Below are positions 9,228 through 21,078 of a stretch of DNA of 64,000 nt, one piece after another. The DNA is taken from positions 1,178,001-1,242,000 of the forward strand of contig OZ007036.1 in NCBI GenBank assembly GCA_963931655.1, in the 5' to 3' direction. A model generated the notes under the pieces. It was given only the letters and a program-made list of their open reading frames with translations. It was not told the DNA's origin and searched no databases. The stretch comes from Butyricicoccus_B sp017886875. Lineage in GTDB: Bacteria; Bacillota; Clostridia; Oscillospirales; Butyricicoccaceae. The position numbers and the translations under genes were made by a program. The stretch's first letter is position 1, and every line of letters begins with the position of its first letter.

Positions 9228-9998
9228 TTATGTCAGAGGTGTAAATCCAGCCTTAGTAAAAATATCCTTACATTCATCTTGTGAAAGAAAATCAAGAAAT
9301 TTTTGTGCCTCTGTTTGATTTTCACTTGTCTTTAGTACAGCCGCTGGATAAATTGCTGGTTCACAGCTATTTTCTGGTGCATCTGCTACAATTTTTACCT
9401 TGCTGTCCTTTGTTACATCTGTTGCATAAACAACGCCACAATCAACCGATGCACTTGCAACCTGTGAAACTACTTCTTTTACATTTGATGCAAAGCTTAT
9501 TTTATCCCCGTTATTTAACTCGTCCCATAAACCTAAAGATTTAAAAATTTGCTCGGAATATTGTCCCACAGGTACATCAGAATTACCAAGTGATATTAAA
9601 TTTACTGATTTTACATCTTCAAATGAAGTTATATCACTATCTGAATTTTCTGGAACAATCATTACTACTTTATTTTCTAATAAATCAACTCTTGAGTCAG
9701 TATTTACAAAATCTTCTCCAAGCTCGTCCATCTGTTTTTGTGCTGCTGATATAAATATGTCACAAACCGCACCTTGTTCAATTTGAGTTTTTAAAGTGCC
9801 TGAAGAGTCAAAATTAAATTCAATATCTATATTTTGATTATCTTGTTTATAAATATCGGCTATTTGCTCCATTGTTTCGGTCATAGATGCAGCTGCAAAT
9901 ACAGTCAAGGTTGTTTTATCTGAATTATCATTTGATGTACATTCAGTAATATTTGCACACATAAACAATGCACAAGCTGTTGATAATAATTTTTTCAT
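9228..9998 (-). CDS. modA: Molybdate ABC transporter, substrate-binding protein ModA
   Basis: Extracytoplasmic oxyanion-binding protein of 256 residues. The N-terminus is a signal peptide; a Cys at about residue 20 (ITEC) could be a lipid attachment site, but Glu before the Cys makes the lipobox poor. The mature start LTVFAAASMTETMEQI is the hallmark of ModA, with FDSSGTLKTQIEQGAVCDIFISA following. First gene of modABC, transcribed from a near-consensus promoter at 10050-10078. Confidence 0.92.
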   Translation of the reverse strand: MKKLLSTACALFMCANITECTSNDNSDKTTLTVFAAASMTETMEQIADIYKQDNQNIDIEFNFDSSGTLKTQIEQGAVCDIFISAAQKQMDELGEDFVNTDSRVDLLENKVVMIVPENSDSDITSFEDVKSVNLISLGNSDVPVGQYSEQIFKSLGLWDELNNGDKISFASNVKEVVSQVASASVDCGVVYATDVTKDSKVKIVADAPENSCEPAIYPAAVLKTSENQTEAQKFLDFLSQDECKDIFTKAGFTPLT

Positions 9999-10020
9999 AA
10001 ATTCACTTCATTTCAGTTAA

Positions 10021-10104
10021 GTTTAGTTTAGTTTTATTTAGTTTTGTTTATTATACTAAACAATAAATTATTTGTCAAGCAATGCAAGATTATGATAAAA
10101 TAAT
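10021..10104. promoter_or_regulatory. Divergent modA / regulator promoters and operator repeats
   Basis: Minus strand: TTGACA at 10073-10078, a 17-base spacer and TATAAT at 10050-10055 for modA. Plus strand: TTGTCA at 10072-10077, 18 bases and TAAAAT at 10096-10101 for the regulator gene, so the two -35 boxes overlap. Just past the modA -10, 10021-10050 is six imperfect copies of the pentamer GTTTA, and an inverted ACTAAAC lies at 10055-10061. This is a plausible operator for the adjacent regulator. Confidence 0.6.
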
Positions 10105-10128
10105 ACTGCAAATAGGAGGGATTTTGTA

Positions 10129-10998
10129 ATGACTGAGCACTATTTTACCGTCCAAGAGGTTGCAGAAAGATTAAAAATTAAAAAAACAACTGTATATGAT
10201 ATGATACGCAGAGGAAATATCAAAGCTATCAAAATGGGTAAGCAATTTCGTGTATGTGCAGATGAAATAAACCATATTTTAGGTGAAAATCAAAATACAC
10301 ATAATAATAAATTTATAATATGTGGTCAAGATATGTTATTAGATTTATTATGTGAACAGGCTAATAATCTTTGTGATGAACCTTATTTTGTGCGTACACA
10401 TTTGGGCAGTTATAATGGTTTGTATGCTATGTATCAAGGAAAAGCTAATGCAGCTAGTGCACATTTATGGGATTTAGAAACAGATACTTATAATTTGCCA
10501 TTTTTTAAAAGACTTCTACCAGGTGAAGATATATGTGCATTTCATATAGCTGAAAGAAAAGTTGGATTTTATGTACAAAAATGCAATCCTAAAAATATAT
10601 TAAAATTTACTGATTTATTTAAGGACAATATCAGATTTATTGCCCGAGAAAAAGGCAGTGGAATTAGAGTTCTAACAGATAGTTTATTATGTAAATATGG
10701 AATAAATCCAGATTTTAAAAAATTTGAAATTGCAGGCTCACATTTAGAAGCAGCCGCAGCCGTTGCATCAGGACATTTTGATTGTGCAATAGGCAATCAA
10801 AAAGCAGCAAAACAAACTGATGGCATAGATTTTGTTGATTTTAAATATGAAAAATATGATATTGTATTTAAAAAAATAGATTTAGAAAAGCCACAAGTTA
10901 GAACACTTATTTCTGTATTACAATCAGAACATTTTGCAAATATGTTAAGTGCTATGGGCGGATATAATATTTCAAATATAGGTAAACAAATTTTATAA
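10129..10998 (+). CDS. One-component regulator: excisionase-type HTH plus PBP-like ligand domain
   Basis: DNA-binding regulator of 289 residues. Residues about 3-50 are a MerR/excisionase-like HTH (FTVQEVAERLKIKKTTVYD, GKQFRV), and about 60-285 form a periplasmic-binding-protein-like domain of the type found in molybdate-responsive regulators (AREKGSGIRV, ASGHFDCAIG). Divergent from modABC with overlapping promoters, so it probably senses molybdate or tungstate and controls transport. The ribosome site AGGAGGG precedes the ATG. Confidence 0.85.
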   Translation: MTEHYFTVQEVAERLKIKKTTVYDMIRRGNIKAIKMGKQFRVCADEINHILGENQNTHNNKFIICGQDMLLDLLCEQANNLCDEPYFVRTHLGSYNGLYAMYQGKANAASAHLWDLETDTYNLPFFKRLLPGEDICAFHIAERKVGFYVQKCNPKNILKFTDLFKDNIRFIAREKGSGIRVLTDSLLCKYGINPDFKKFEIAGSHLEAAAAVASGHFDCAIGNQKAAKQTDGIDFVDFKYEKYDIVFKKIDLEKPQVRTLISVLQSEHFANMLSAMGGYNISNIGKQIL

Positions 10999-11006
10999 AC
11001 ATGAAA

Positions 11007-11031
11007 AAACCAGTCCTCATTGGACTGGTTT
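11007..11031. terminator. Terminator between regulator gene and tRNA-Thr
   Basis: Perfect 10-base arms at 11007-11016 and 11022-11031 lie between the plus-strand regulator gene and the end of the minus-strand tRNA cluster. It probably closes both transcripts. Confidence 0.7.
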
Positions 11032-11038
11032 AGTTATA

Positions 11039-11114
11039 TGGAGCTGTTAAACAGATTCGAACTGTCGACCTCTTCCTTACCAAGGAAGTGCTCTGCCTGC
11101 TGAGCTATAACAGC
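11039..11114 (-). tRNA. tRNA-Thr (anticodon GGT)
   Basis: A 76-base tRNA with encoded CCA at 11039-11041; acceptor GCTGTTA pairs with TAACAGC, and the anticodon loop TTGGTAA gives GGT. Last tRNA of the rrn-linked cluster. Confidence 0.95.
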
Positions 11115-11131
11115 GAATATAAAAATTGAGA

Positions 11132-11208
11132 TGGCGACCCAGATGGGGCTCGAACCCACGACCTCTAGCGTGACAGGCTAGCGCTCTAACCGACTGAGCT
11201 ACTGGGCC
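11132..11208 (-). tRNA. tRNA-Asp (anticodon GTC)
   Basis: A 77-base tRNA with encoded CCA; anticodon loop CTGTCAC within stem CTAGC/GCTAG; T arm GGTTCGAGCCC. Confidence 0.95.
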
Positions 11209-11213
11209 AAAAT

Positions 11214-11289
11214 TGGCAGGGGCAGTAGGGATCGAACCCACGGCACGCGGTTTTGGAGACCGCTGCTCTACCAGCTGAGCTATACCCCT
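11214..11289 (-). tRNA. tRNA-Trp (anticodon CCA)
   Basis: A 76-base tRNA with encoded 3' CCA; acceptor AGGGGTA, anticodon stem GCGGT/ACCGC and loop CTCCAAA giving CCA. Confidence 0.95.
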
Positions 11290-11432
11290 ATATCTGGCAT
11301 TCTACTTTTCTTTGAAAAGAAAAGCTAGCAAAAGAAACTTTATGTATTTAATATATATTTTAAATAATATTAAACATTCTCTTTATTTTCTTTTTTGCTT
11401 ACTTTTTTCTTTTTATCAAAGAAAAAAGTAAG

Positions 11433-11509
11433 TGGTGGGCCCTCAGGGACTCGAACCCAGGACCGGACGGTTATGAGCCGTCTGCTCTGACCAACTGAGC
11501 TAAGGGCCC
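11433..11509 (-). tRNA. tRNA with CAT anticodon (Met, or Ile after lysidine modification)
   Basis: A 77-base tRNA with encoded CCA; anticodon loop CTCATAA. Acceptor GGGCCCT and the D arm start resemble tRNA-Ile2 of other bacteria, where TilS converts the CAT anticodon, but elongator Met is also possible. Not an initiator: the stem lacks the three G-C pairs. Confidence 0.88.
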
Positions 11510-11523
11510 GTATAAATAGAAAA

Positions 11524-11553
11524 TTTGCCGCCACCATAAATAGTAGCGGCAAA
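11524..11553 (-). terminator. Weak hairpin downstream of tRNA-Asn
   Basis: Eight-base arms at 11524-11531 and 11546-11553 followed by TTTT on the minus strand, between tRNA-Asn and the CAT tRNA. It may be a processing site or a partial terminator. Confidence 0.4.
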
Positions 11554-11563
11554 ATCCGTTAAT

Positions 11564-11639
11564 TGGCTCCTCAAGTTGGACTCGAACCAACGACCCTGCG
11601 GTTAACAGCCGCATGCTCTACCGACTGAGCTATTGAGGA
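11564..11639 (-). tRNA. tRNA-Asn (anticodon GTT)
   Basis: A 76-base tRNA with encoded CCA; acceptor TCCTCAA, anticodon stem TGCGG/CCGCA and loop CTGTTAA giving GTT. It follows 5S rRNA by 9 bases. Confidence 0.95.
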
Positions 11640-11648
11640 ATATTTGTG

Positions 11649-11762
<114 letters not shown>

Positions 11763-11892
11763 CTTACTTTTCTTTTCCAGAAAAGAAAAGCTAAGCAAAA
11801 GAAAAGCGAATTTCTTTCTGGAACTTTGTTGTTTTTTCTTACAGCCTAATCAGTTTAACACATAAGCTGTAACTTGTCAAGACTTTTTTCAT

Positions 11893-11967
11893 TGGTGACC
11901 CGTAGGGGAATCGAACCCCTGTTTGCGGCGTGAGAGACCGCCGTCTTAACCGCTTGACCAACGGGCC
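11893..11967 (-). tRNA. tRNA-Glu (anticodon CTC)
   Basis: A 75-base tRNA with encoded CCA; acceptor GGCCCGT, anticodon stem GCGGT/GCCGC (one G-U) and loop CTCTCAC giving CTC. It lies between 23S and 5S. Confidence 0.93.
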
Positions 11968-12037
11968 ACATTTGGTCTTTGCTAAATAAAACAGCATTTC
12001 TTCTTACTTTTTTCTTTTTATTAAAGAAAAAAGTAAG

Positions 12038-12113
12038 TGGTACACCATCGGGGACTCGAACCCAGGACCCACTGATTAAGAGTCAGTTGCTCTACCATCT
12101 GAGCTAATGGTGC
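12038..12113 (-). tRNA. tRNA-Lys (anticodon CTT)
   Basis: A 76-base tRNA with encoded CCA; anticodon stem ACTGA/TCAGT, loop CTCTTAA giving CTT. First tRNA after 23S; its CCA abuts a hairpin repeat. Confidence 0.95.
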
Positions 12114-12196
12114 ATATATAATTAAGGGTACTCCACTTTAAACAGTGAAATTTTCTTTGCCTACTTTCTTTTTCAAAAGAAAGTACGGTTGCACCC

Positions 12197-12212
12197 TGAA
12201 AACTGAACAATA
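12197..12212 (-). other. Pre-23S processing stem, 3' arm
   Basis: Sixteen bases perfectly complementary to 15252-15267 on the other side of the 23S gene; together they form the long stalk that RNase III or a related enzyme cuts. Confidence 0.75.
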
Positions 12213-12263
12213 CTTACTTGCTAAGCTAAATTTTGTGAGATACGCTTTTCCTAATTCGTTTTA

Positions 12264-15099
<2,836 letters not shown>

Positions 15100-15251
15100 T
15101 TTGCTGTTATTTATTGCAAGAATTAGGATATATCTCGGTTTATTTTAGCTATTTTGTAGTTTAGTCTTTCGACTATTCCCAACAATTTTCAGAAAAACCA
15201 TTTATCTTTAAATAACAAATTGTTTCCTCTATTGTTGCTTATTGCTTTCGT

Positions 15252-15267
15252 TATTGTTCAGTTTTCA
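15252..15267 (-). other. Pre-23S processing stem, 5' arm
   Basis: Partner of 12197-12212 with all 16 bases complementary; see that entry. Confidence 0.75.
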
Positions 15268-15335
15268 AGGAACAAAATTTCTTCAAATAACATTGAAGTT
15301 TTCTTTGCTTACTTTCTTGTTCACAAGAAAGTAAG

Positions 15336-15412
15336 TGGTGGGCTTGAGAGGACTCGAACCTCCGACCTTACGCTTATCAGGCGTACGCTCTAACCACCTG
15401 AGCTACAAGCCC
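15336..15412 (-). tRNA. tRNA-Ile (anticodon GAT)
   Basis: A 77-base tRNA with encoded CCA in the 16S-23S spacer; acceptor GGGCTTG, anticodon stem TACGC/GCGTA, loop CTGATAA giving GAT. Confidence 0.96.
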
Positions 15413-15453
15413 ATGCTTTTTTAGACGTCGGATTTCTTTTCTTCCTTCGCCCT

Positions 15454-15529
15454 TGGTGGAGATGAGGAGAATCGAACTCCTGACCCCCTGCTTGCAAGGC
15501 AGGTGCTCTCCCATCTGAGCTACACCCCC
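15454..15529 (-). tRNA. tRNA-Ala (anticodon TGC)
   Basis: A 76-base tRNA with encoded CCA in the 16S-23S spacer; anticodon stem CTGCC/GGCAG around TTGCAAG gives TGC. The acceptor stem contains two G-U pairs. Order from the promoter is 16S, Ala, Ile, 23S. Confidence 0.95.
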
Positions 15530-15606
15530 ATATTTACAGGGCTTAGAATATTTATCTTCTCAATTTCCACTTTTACAAGGTTCACCCTTTTTCAAGGTTT
15601 GTACCC

Positions 15607-15623
15607 TGCAAATTAAACAACGA
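15607..15623 (-). other. Pre-16S processing stem, 3' arm
   Basis: Seventeen bases perfectly complementary to 17372-17388 across the 16S gene, forming the pre-16S processing stalk. Confidence 0.75.
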
Positions 15624-15682
15624 TTTGCATAACGAACTCGATTGACCATAGGATATGAGATTTTATTTCAAACCTCAGGTCT

Positions 15683-17215
<1,533 letters not shown>

Positions 17216-17371
17216 TTGTATTTAAACAGCCTAAGCTGTTAAAATCGACTTTAGAGTCTGACGTTTGTCGGTTTCTTTTTTAGCAGAGTTCCGACTTCTG
17301 CTTTGCTTCTACTAGAGTATAAAACTCAAGCGAATTTTCAGGTTCGTCACATACTATTTAAAGTAAGCATT

Positions 17372-17388
17372 TCGTTGTTTAATTTGCA
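17372..17388 (-). other. Pre-16S processing stem, 5' arm
   Basis: Partner of 15607-15623 with 17 perfect base pairs; it lies in the 16S leader. Confidence 0.75.
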
Positions 17389-17445
17389 AAGTACAATATT
17401 TTACGATGTTTTTCAATCGTTTTACTCTCGTTAAAGAGCTTATTC

Positions 17446-17674
17446 AGTTTACCATACTTATTTTAGCTTGTCAAGAACTTTTTTCAAGGTTTTTTGACTT
17501 TTTTCTAATCTTTTCTAGTAAACTCGCCATCTCTCAAAGACAGCTTAATTATTATATCAAAAGCATTATCGCTTGTCAACATCTTTTTTTGAAGTTTCTC
17601 AAGTTTTTCTCTTTTGACTTGCTGTCCTCATCAGACAGCTCAGTTAGTATACGACATTATACGCCATTTGTCAA
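17446..17674 (-). promoter_or_regulatory. Three tandem rRNA promoters
   Basis: All have TTGACA and a 17-base spacer on the minus strand. The outermost has -35 at 17669-17674 and -10 TATACT at 17646-17651. The middle one has -35 at 17574-17579 and a perfect TATAAT at 17551-17556. The inner has -35 at 17469-17474 and a weaker TAAACT at 17446-17451. They are about 100 bases apart. The outer -35 overlaps the stop codon of the upstream GIY-YIG/NUDIX gene. The rest of 17216-17670 is AT-rich leader with no gene. Confidence 0.75.
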
Positions 17675-18501
17675 CAGGTTTTTTCATTAAACTTCAAATG
17701 TTTTTCAAAAGCTTGCCATTCGCCTTTTCCTATACAGCAAACTTCATTTGCTTTAATAATTCCTGCTGATGTTTTTGCAAATTCTGCTCCTTGTTCTAGT
17801 TTTGCAAATTCAGAGAATGAAATCCAAACCATACGCTCAACTTCTGAACCTATATTAAAATCAGGTTGATTATCAACTCTTACAGCAAAAGCATGTACCA
17901 GTTCATCATCAAATCCTCCATCTGGTCTAGGGTAACTTTGCTCAGTTGTACCTAAAACAGCAATATTACTATCATCAAATTTAACACCAATTTCTTCCCA
18001 AGCCTCTCTAAGAGCCGCATTTAATGGTGTTTCATTTGGGTCTATATGACCAGTAGCAGCTAAATCGTACATAGAAGGATTAAGTGGACGGTCTTTTCCT
18101 CTTTGTTGAAGCCACATACCCATTATGCCGTTTTTTTCTTCAATTAACCATAAATGACAAACATGATGTCTAAGACCTAGTGCATGAACGGTATTTCTTG
18201 GGAGATTTCCACAAGGATTTTCATTTGCATCATATATTGTTAACAGTTCTCCGTGATTTATACTATCAACAAGATTATTTTTTTGAACTTTAGATAACTT
18301 TTTTAGTTCTGCTTCTCTTTTCATAGCAGAACTTTTATCTTGATATCCCTCACAGTAAACCAAAGTTACTGGTCTACGAGAACGTGTATATTTAGCACCA
18401 CTTGATGTTGAATTATGTGCTGCAAGGCGTTTTTTAATATTATTTGTCCAACCAATATAATATGTATTATCAATACATTTAAGCATATAAACATAGTTCA
18501 T
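17671..18501 (-). CDS. GIY-YIG nuclease domain fused to a NUDIX hydrolase
   Basis: A 276-residue two-domain protein. Residues about 1-80 are a GIY-YIG domain of the YhbQ/UPF0213 type (NYVYMLKC then YYIGWTNNIKKRLAAHN, KREAELKKL). Residues about 90-270 are a NUDIX hydrolase of the IDI/YfcD-like type with the NUDIX box GHIDPNE then REAWEEIGV and the MYDLAATGHI lead-in. The ATG at 18501 with an AAGGAT site is chosen; the frame is open for 39 more codons upstream, but that stretch contains the terminator at 18555-18585. The stop overlaps the first rRNA promoter. Confidence 0.85.
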   Translation of the reverse strand: MNYVYMLKCIDNTYYIGWTNNIKKRLAAHNSTSSGAKYTRSRRPVTLVYCEGYQDKSSAMKREAELKKLSKVQKNNLVDSINHGELLTIYDANENPCGNLPRNTVHALGLRHHVCHLWLIEEKNGIMGMWLQQRGKDRPLNPSMYDLAATGHIDPNETPLNAALREAWEEIGVKFDDSNIAVLGTTEQSYPRPDGGFDDELVHAFAVRVDNQPDFNIGSEVERMVWISFSEFAKLEQGAEFAKTSAGIIKANEVCCIGKGEWQAFEKHLKFNEKTC

Positions 18502-18552
18502 AGTAAAAATTATCCTTAAATTAAAATATATACAAGCGATATTATAGCATAG

Positions 18553-18590
18553 AAAAAGGGCTTTGCAACCCACACAAAGCCCTTTAATAA
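18553..18590 (-). terminator. Strong terminator ending the 18.6-19.1 kb transcript
   Basis: Perfect 11-base arms at 18555-18565 and 18575-18585 with a 9-base loop, followed on the minus strand by a T run. It lies upstream of the GIY-YIG/NUDIX start, so it closes a transcript coming from the right. Confidence 0.8.
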
Positions 18591-19111
18591 AATTCAGGAT
18601 ATGTAGTTTTGTAGCCATTTTTATCTAAAAAGAATAACTATGCTGATTATAGTTAACTAATCTGCACTTGTAAGTATAAAACTAACCACATTACAAGATG
18701 CAATTAAATATCCGCAATCACATATTTAATTTAATCTATGTAAATAAACTGGCTGTACGCTGTACCAGAGCAGCGTTCGTTTTCCTACATGAAAACGAAA
18801 TTATATAATAGCAATCCATTCAAAGTTTCAGCAACGCAGTTTCTGTGATGCACTGGTTAAATCAGAAAAGACTTATATTTACCAGCACTCCACATATCAT
18901 CTGCCCCATACCCATCGGTATGCCCATCGGCTAACCAGAGTCAGAATTAGAGGATATAGCTGACTAACAATTTACCAGTACATACAGTGAGCCTGCGGCT
19001 GAAAACAAGACTCTTCTATGCCCATCGGACTCACTTCCTTTCATATGAAACATTTAAATAATCGAGGCAATCTATCTATTGCCACCCCGCTTACTCGGTA
19101 TTTCTTTCTGT
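18553..19111 (-). ncRNA. Candidate large structured non-coding RNA (about 560 nt)
   Basis: No credible gene lies in 18591-19200, yet the minus strand has a promoter (TTGACT at 19141-19146, 17 bases, TATTAT at 19118-19123) and a strong terminator at 18555-18585. Potential helices include 18776-18784 with 18791-18799 (perfect 9 bp), 18667-18673 with 18691-18697, and 19066-19071 with 19078-19083. The 11-mer ATGCCCATCGG occurs exactly at 18920-18930 and 19018-19028, with a one-base variant at 18908-18918. I looked for RNase P CR-I/CR-V, the tmRNA ends, SRP and T-box motifs and saw none. It could belong to a known large RNA class such as OLE or ROOL, or be new. Confidence 0.55.
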
Positions 19112-19114
19112 GGC

Positions 19115-19146
19115 ATTATAATAGCACTTATACATCATATAGTCAA
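19115..19146 (-). promoter_or_regulatory. Promoter of the candidate large RNA
   Basis: TTGACT at 19141-19146 and TATTAT at 19118-19123 with a 17-base spacer; the -10 overlaps a perfect TATAAT at 19115-19120 (20-base spacing). The same layout recurs upstream of the phage cassette at 44329-44360. Confidence 0.6.
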
Positions 19147-19214
19147 CAATATTATATGTACAAAAAAACGATTATTTTTCTATATTTTTCACGCTTTTAA
19201 TTTTAAAAAAATTC

Positions 19215-19223
19215 TGATATAAT
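19215..19223 (+). promoter_or_regulatory. Extended -10 promoter of the asparaginase gene
   Basis: TGATATAAT at 19215-19223 is an extended -10 element (TGn then TATAAT) about 46 bases before the asparaginase start. No good -35 is seen, as is usual for extended -10 promoters. Confidence 0.5.
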
Positions 19224-19268
19224 TTTGGTGTGTGAGTGTAATTTTATAGAGATGAGGGTTTAATCAAT

Positions 19269-20177
19269 ATGAAACATATACTTTTGATAGCAACAGGCGG
19301 AACTCTTGCTTGTCGTGAAACTGGTCGAGGTTTAGCACCATCACTTACAGGCGAGCAGCTTTTAGAATTTTTACCTGAAATACGAAAAATCTGCCGAGTT
19401 TTTGTAGATAATCCATTTAGTGTAGATTCAACCGATATAACAACAGCACAAAGAAAACAAATTGCAACACTTATATGGCAAAACTATGATAGATATGATG
19501 GTTTTGTTGTGGCACACGGAACAGATTCTTTAGCATATACTTCAGCCCTTCTATATCATATGCTAAAGAATTTAAACAAACCAGTTATTATCACAGGTGC
19601 ACAAAAGCCTATTGGTGTTGAAGAATCTGATGCCGAGCGTAACCTTTTAGACTCTTTTAGAGTTGCATGTGCGGGCTGGACAGGCGTTGCTGCGGTATTA
19701 CATGGTCAGGTTATAAGGGGAAATCATGTATTCAAGGCACATACAGAAAGTATGACTCCATTTAGGTCAATAAACGCACCACTTATTGGCACCGTAAGCG
19801 AAAATGGAACTGTGAAATTTAACATTCCTCCTCTTCGTGGTGGTGAACCAGAGTTTGTGGATATAGTTAAATCTAGCTTTGTTGTTTTACCTATTGTACC
19901 CGACTTAGACCCTAGCATTTTTGATTTTTTAAGCAAGTATGATAAAGTTATTTTAAGAGCATATGGTGCTGGTGGCATACCTGTACGTTTGGAAAAAGTT
20001 GTTCAAAAACTTATATCAAGCGGTACAAAGGTATATATAACCACACAATGTCTTGAAGGTGAAGTTGATTTACATAAATATGAAGTAGGCAGACGAGCTG
20101 AAGAAATGGGAGCAATTTCACTAGGTCACCGCAGCATTGAAGACTCTATTGCTGCAATACAATGTGGAGAAATTTAA
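19269..20177 (+). CDS. ansA: L-asparaginase, type I
   Basis: Cytoplasmic amidohydrolase converting asparagine to aspartate and ammonia, 302 residues. The first catalytic threonine is in TGGT (9-12), the second motif is HGTDS (83-87), and ITGAQKP, RGNHVFKAHTE and the C-terminal AYGAGGIP block are all family landmarks. There is no signal peptide. A GAGGG site precedes the ATG. Monocistronic, closed by the terminator at 20179-20216. Confidence 0.92.
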   Translation: MKHILLIATGGTLACRETGRGLAPSLTGEQLLEFLPEIRKICRVFVDNPFSVDSTDITTAQRKQIATLIWQNYDRYDGFVVAHGTDSLAYTSALLYHMLKNLNKPVIITGAQKPIGVEESDAERNLLDSFRVACAGWTGVAAVLHGQVIRGNHVFKAHTESMTPFRSINAPLIGTVSENGTVKFNIPPLRGGEPEFVDIVKSSFVVLPIVPDLDPSIFDFLSKYDKVILRAYGAGGIPVRLEKVVQKLISSGTKVYITTQCLEGEVDLHKYEVGRRAEEMGAISLGHRSIEDSIAAIQCGEI

Positions 20178-20178
20178 C

Positions 20179-20216
20179 AAAATAGCTGTTTTCTATAAAA
20201 AGAAAACAGCTATTTT
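20179..20216. terminator. Bidirectional terminator between asparaginase and DUF554 genes
   Basis: Perfect 16-base arms at 20179-20194 and 20201-20216 with A and T tracts on either side, between convergent genes. Confidence 0.85.
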
Positions 20217-20219
20217 TTG

Positions 20220-20897
20220 TTATATAAACATTTTTATAATAAACCAAATAGGCGGAACGAGCAAAGCAGGAAGCATATTCATAGTTTTAAAATCTTTTAT
20301 TTGTAAAATAGAAATTCCAGAGGCTGCAATTAAAATACCACCTATAATAGAAATCTCAGTCATTAGAGAATCTTGCAAGAAATTTTGTAAAAATCCTGCA
20401 CAAAGATAAATACTACCTTGCCAAACCAAAACCACTGGAGCTATCAACATAATACCATAACCATATGTTGCAGCAAGTGCAATAGAAGTTATAAAATCAA
20501 GCGTTGCATTAGTAAATAAAAATGTATGGTCACCATATAAAGCACTACGAATTGGACCTAAAATGGCAAGAGTACCTATACAAAACAGTAAAAACGCTGT
20601 AGAAAGTCCTTTTCCAAGTTTAGATTTTGAATTTCTATTTGCTATGCTTTGAAAACGCTCATCAAGATTTAACATTGTACCTATAACAGAACCTATTCCA
20701 AGGCTCATAATAAAAAGCACTGGGAATTCGCTTTTAGGCATATTACTAGCCACAGTATTTATTCCAAGTGCAACTGCTGCCAACCCCATAGCATTCATCA
20801 TTGCATTTTGACAATCTTCTCTTATTCCTTTTTTTAATGTACCACCTATTGCACAACCCGCTACTATTGTGCATATATTAAACATTGTACCAATCAT
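20220..20897 (-). CDS. DUF554 family integral membrane protein
   Basis: A 225-residue membrane protein with about six to seven hydrophobic segments and glycine-rich loops. The opening MIGTMFNICTIVAGCAIGG, the FCIGTLAILGP segment and the C-terminal ISIIGGILIAASGISIL are typical of the DUF554 family (YdfK-like). Function is unknown; transport is only a guess from the membrane topology. Convergent with the asparaginase gene and on its own. Confidence 0.87.
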   Translation of the reverse strand: MIGTMFNICTIVAGCAIGGTLKKGIREDCQNAMMNAMGLAAVALGINTVASNMPKSEFPVLFIMSLGIGSVIGTMLNLDERFQSIANRNSKSKLGKGLSTAFLLFCIGTLAILGPIRSALYGDHTFLFTNATLDFITSIALAATYGYGIMLIAPVVLVWQGSIYLCAGFLQNFLQDSLMTEISIIGGILIAASGISILQIKDFKTMNMLPALLVPPIWFIIKMFI

Positions 20898-21078
20898 ATG
20901 CTATTTCCTTTTCATTATTATGCATTTGTACATTATAACATAGCATTTTTATTATATTCAATTGTCATTTTAGTTAAAATAAAAATATATTGTAACTAAA
21001 ACCTTCTATGCAGTATTTACTTCATGTGTTAAAATAAATAATAGCATATCAAATCTTTTTTAAGGAAAATTACAAATT

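Noticed and set aside
17457..17474. TATGGT as -10 box of the inner rRNA promoter
   Set aside because: It would leave only a 12-base spacer; TAAACT at 17446-17451 gives the same 17-base spacing as the other two promoters.
18502..18618. N-terminal extension of the GIY-YIG/NUDIX protein by 39 residues
   Set aside because: It contains a perfect rho-independent terminator at 18555-18585, and the ATG at 18501 has a good ribosome site and starts exactly at the domain.
18553..19111. RNase P RNA, tmRNA, SRP RNA or a T-box in the intergenic region
   Set aside because: The conserved RNase P blocks, the tmRNA tRNA-like 3' end, the SRP apical loop and the T-box TGGNACCGCG were not seen on either strand, though a divergent member cannot be ruled out by eye.
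19018..19200. Plus-strand 60-residue frame before the asparaginase gene
   Set aside because: No ribosome site, no family resemblance, and it overlaps the promoter and 5' part of the RNA candidate.
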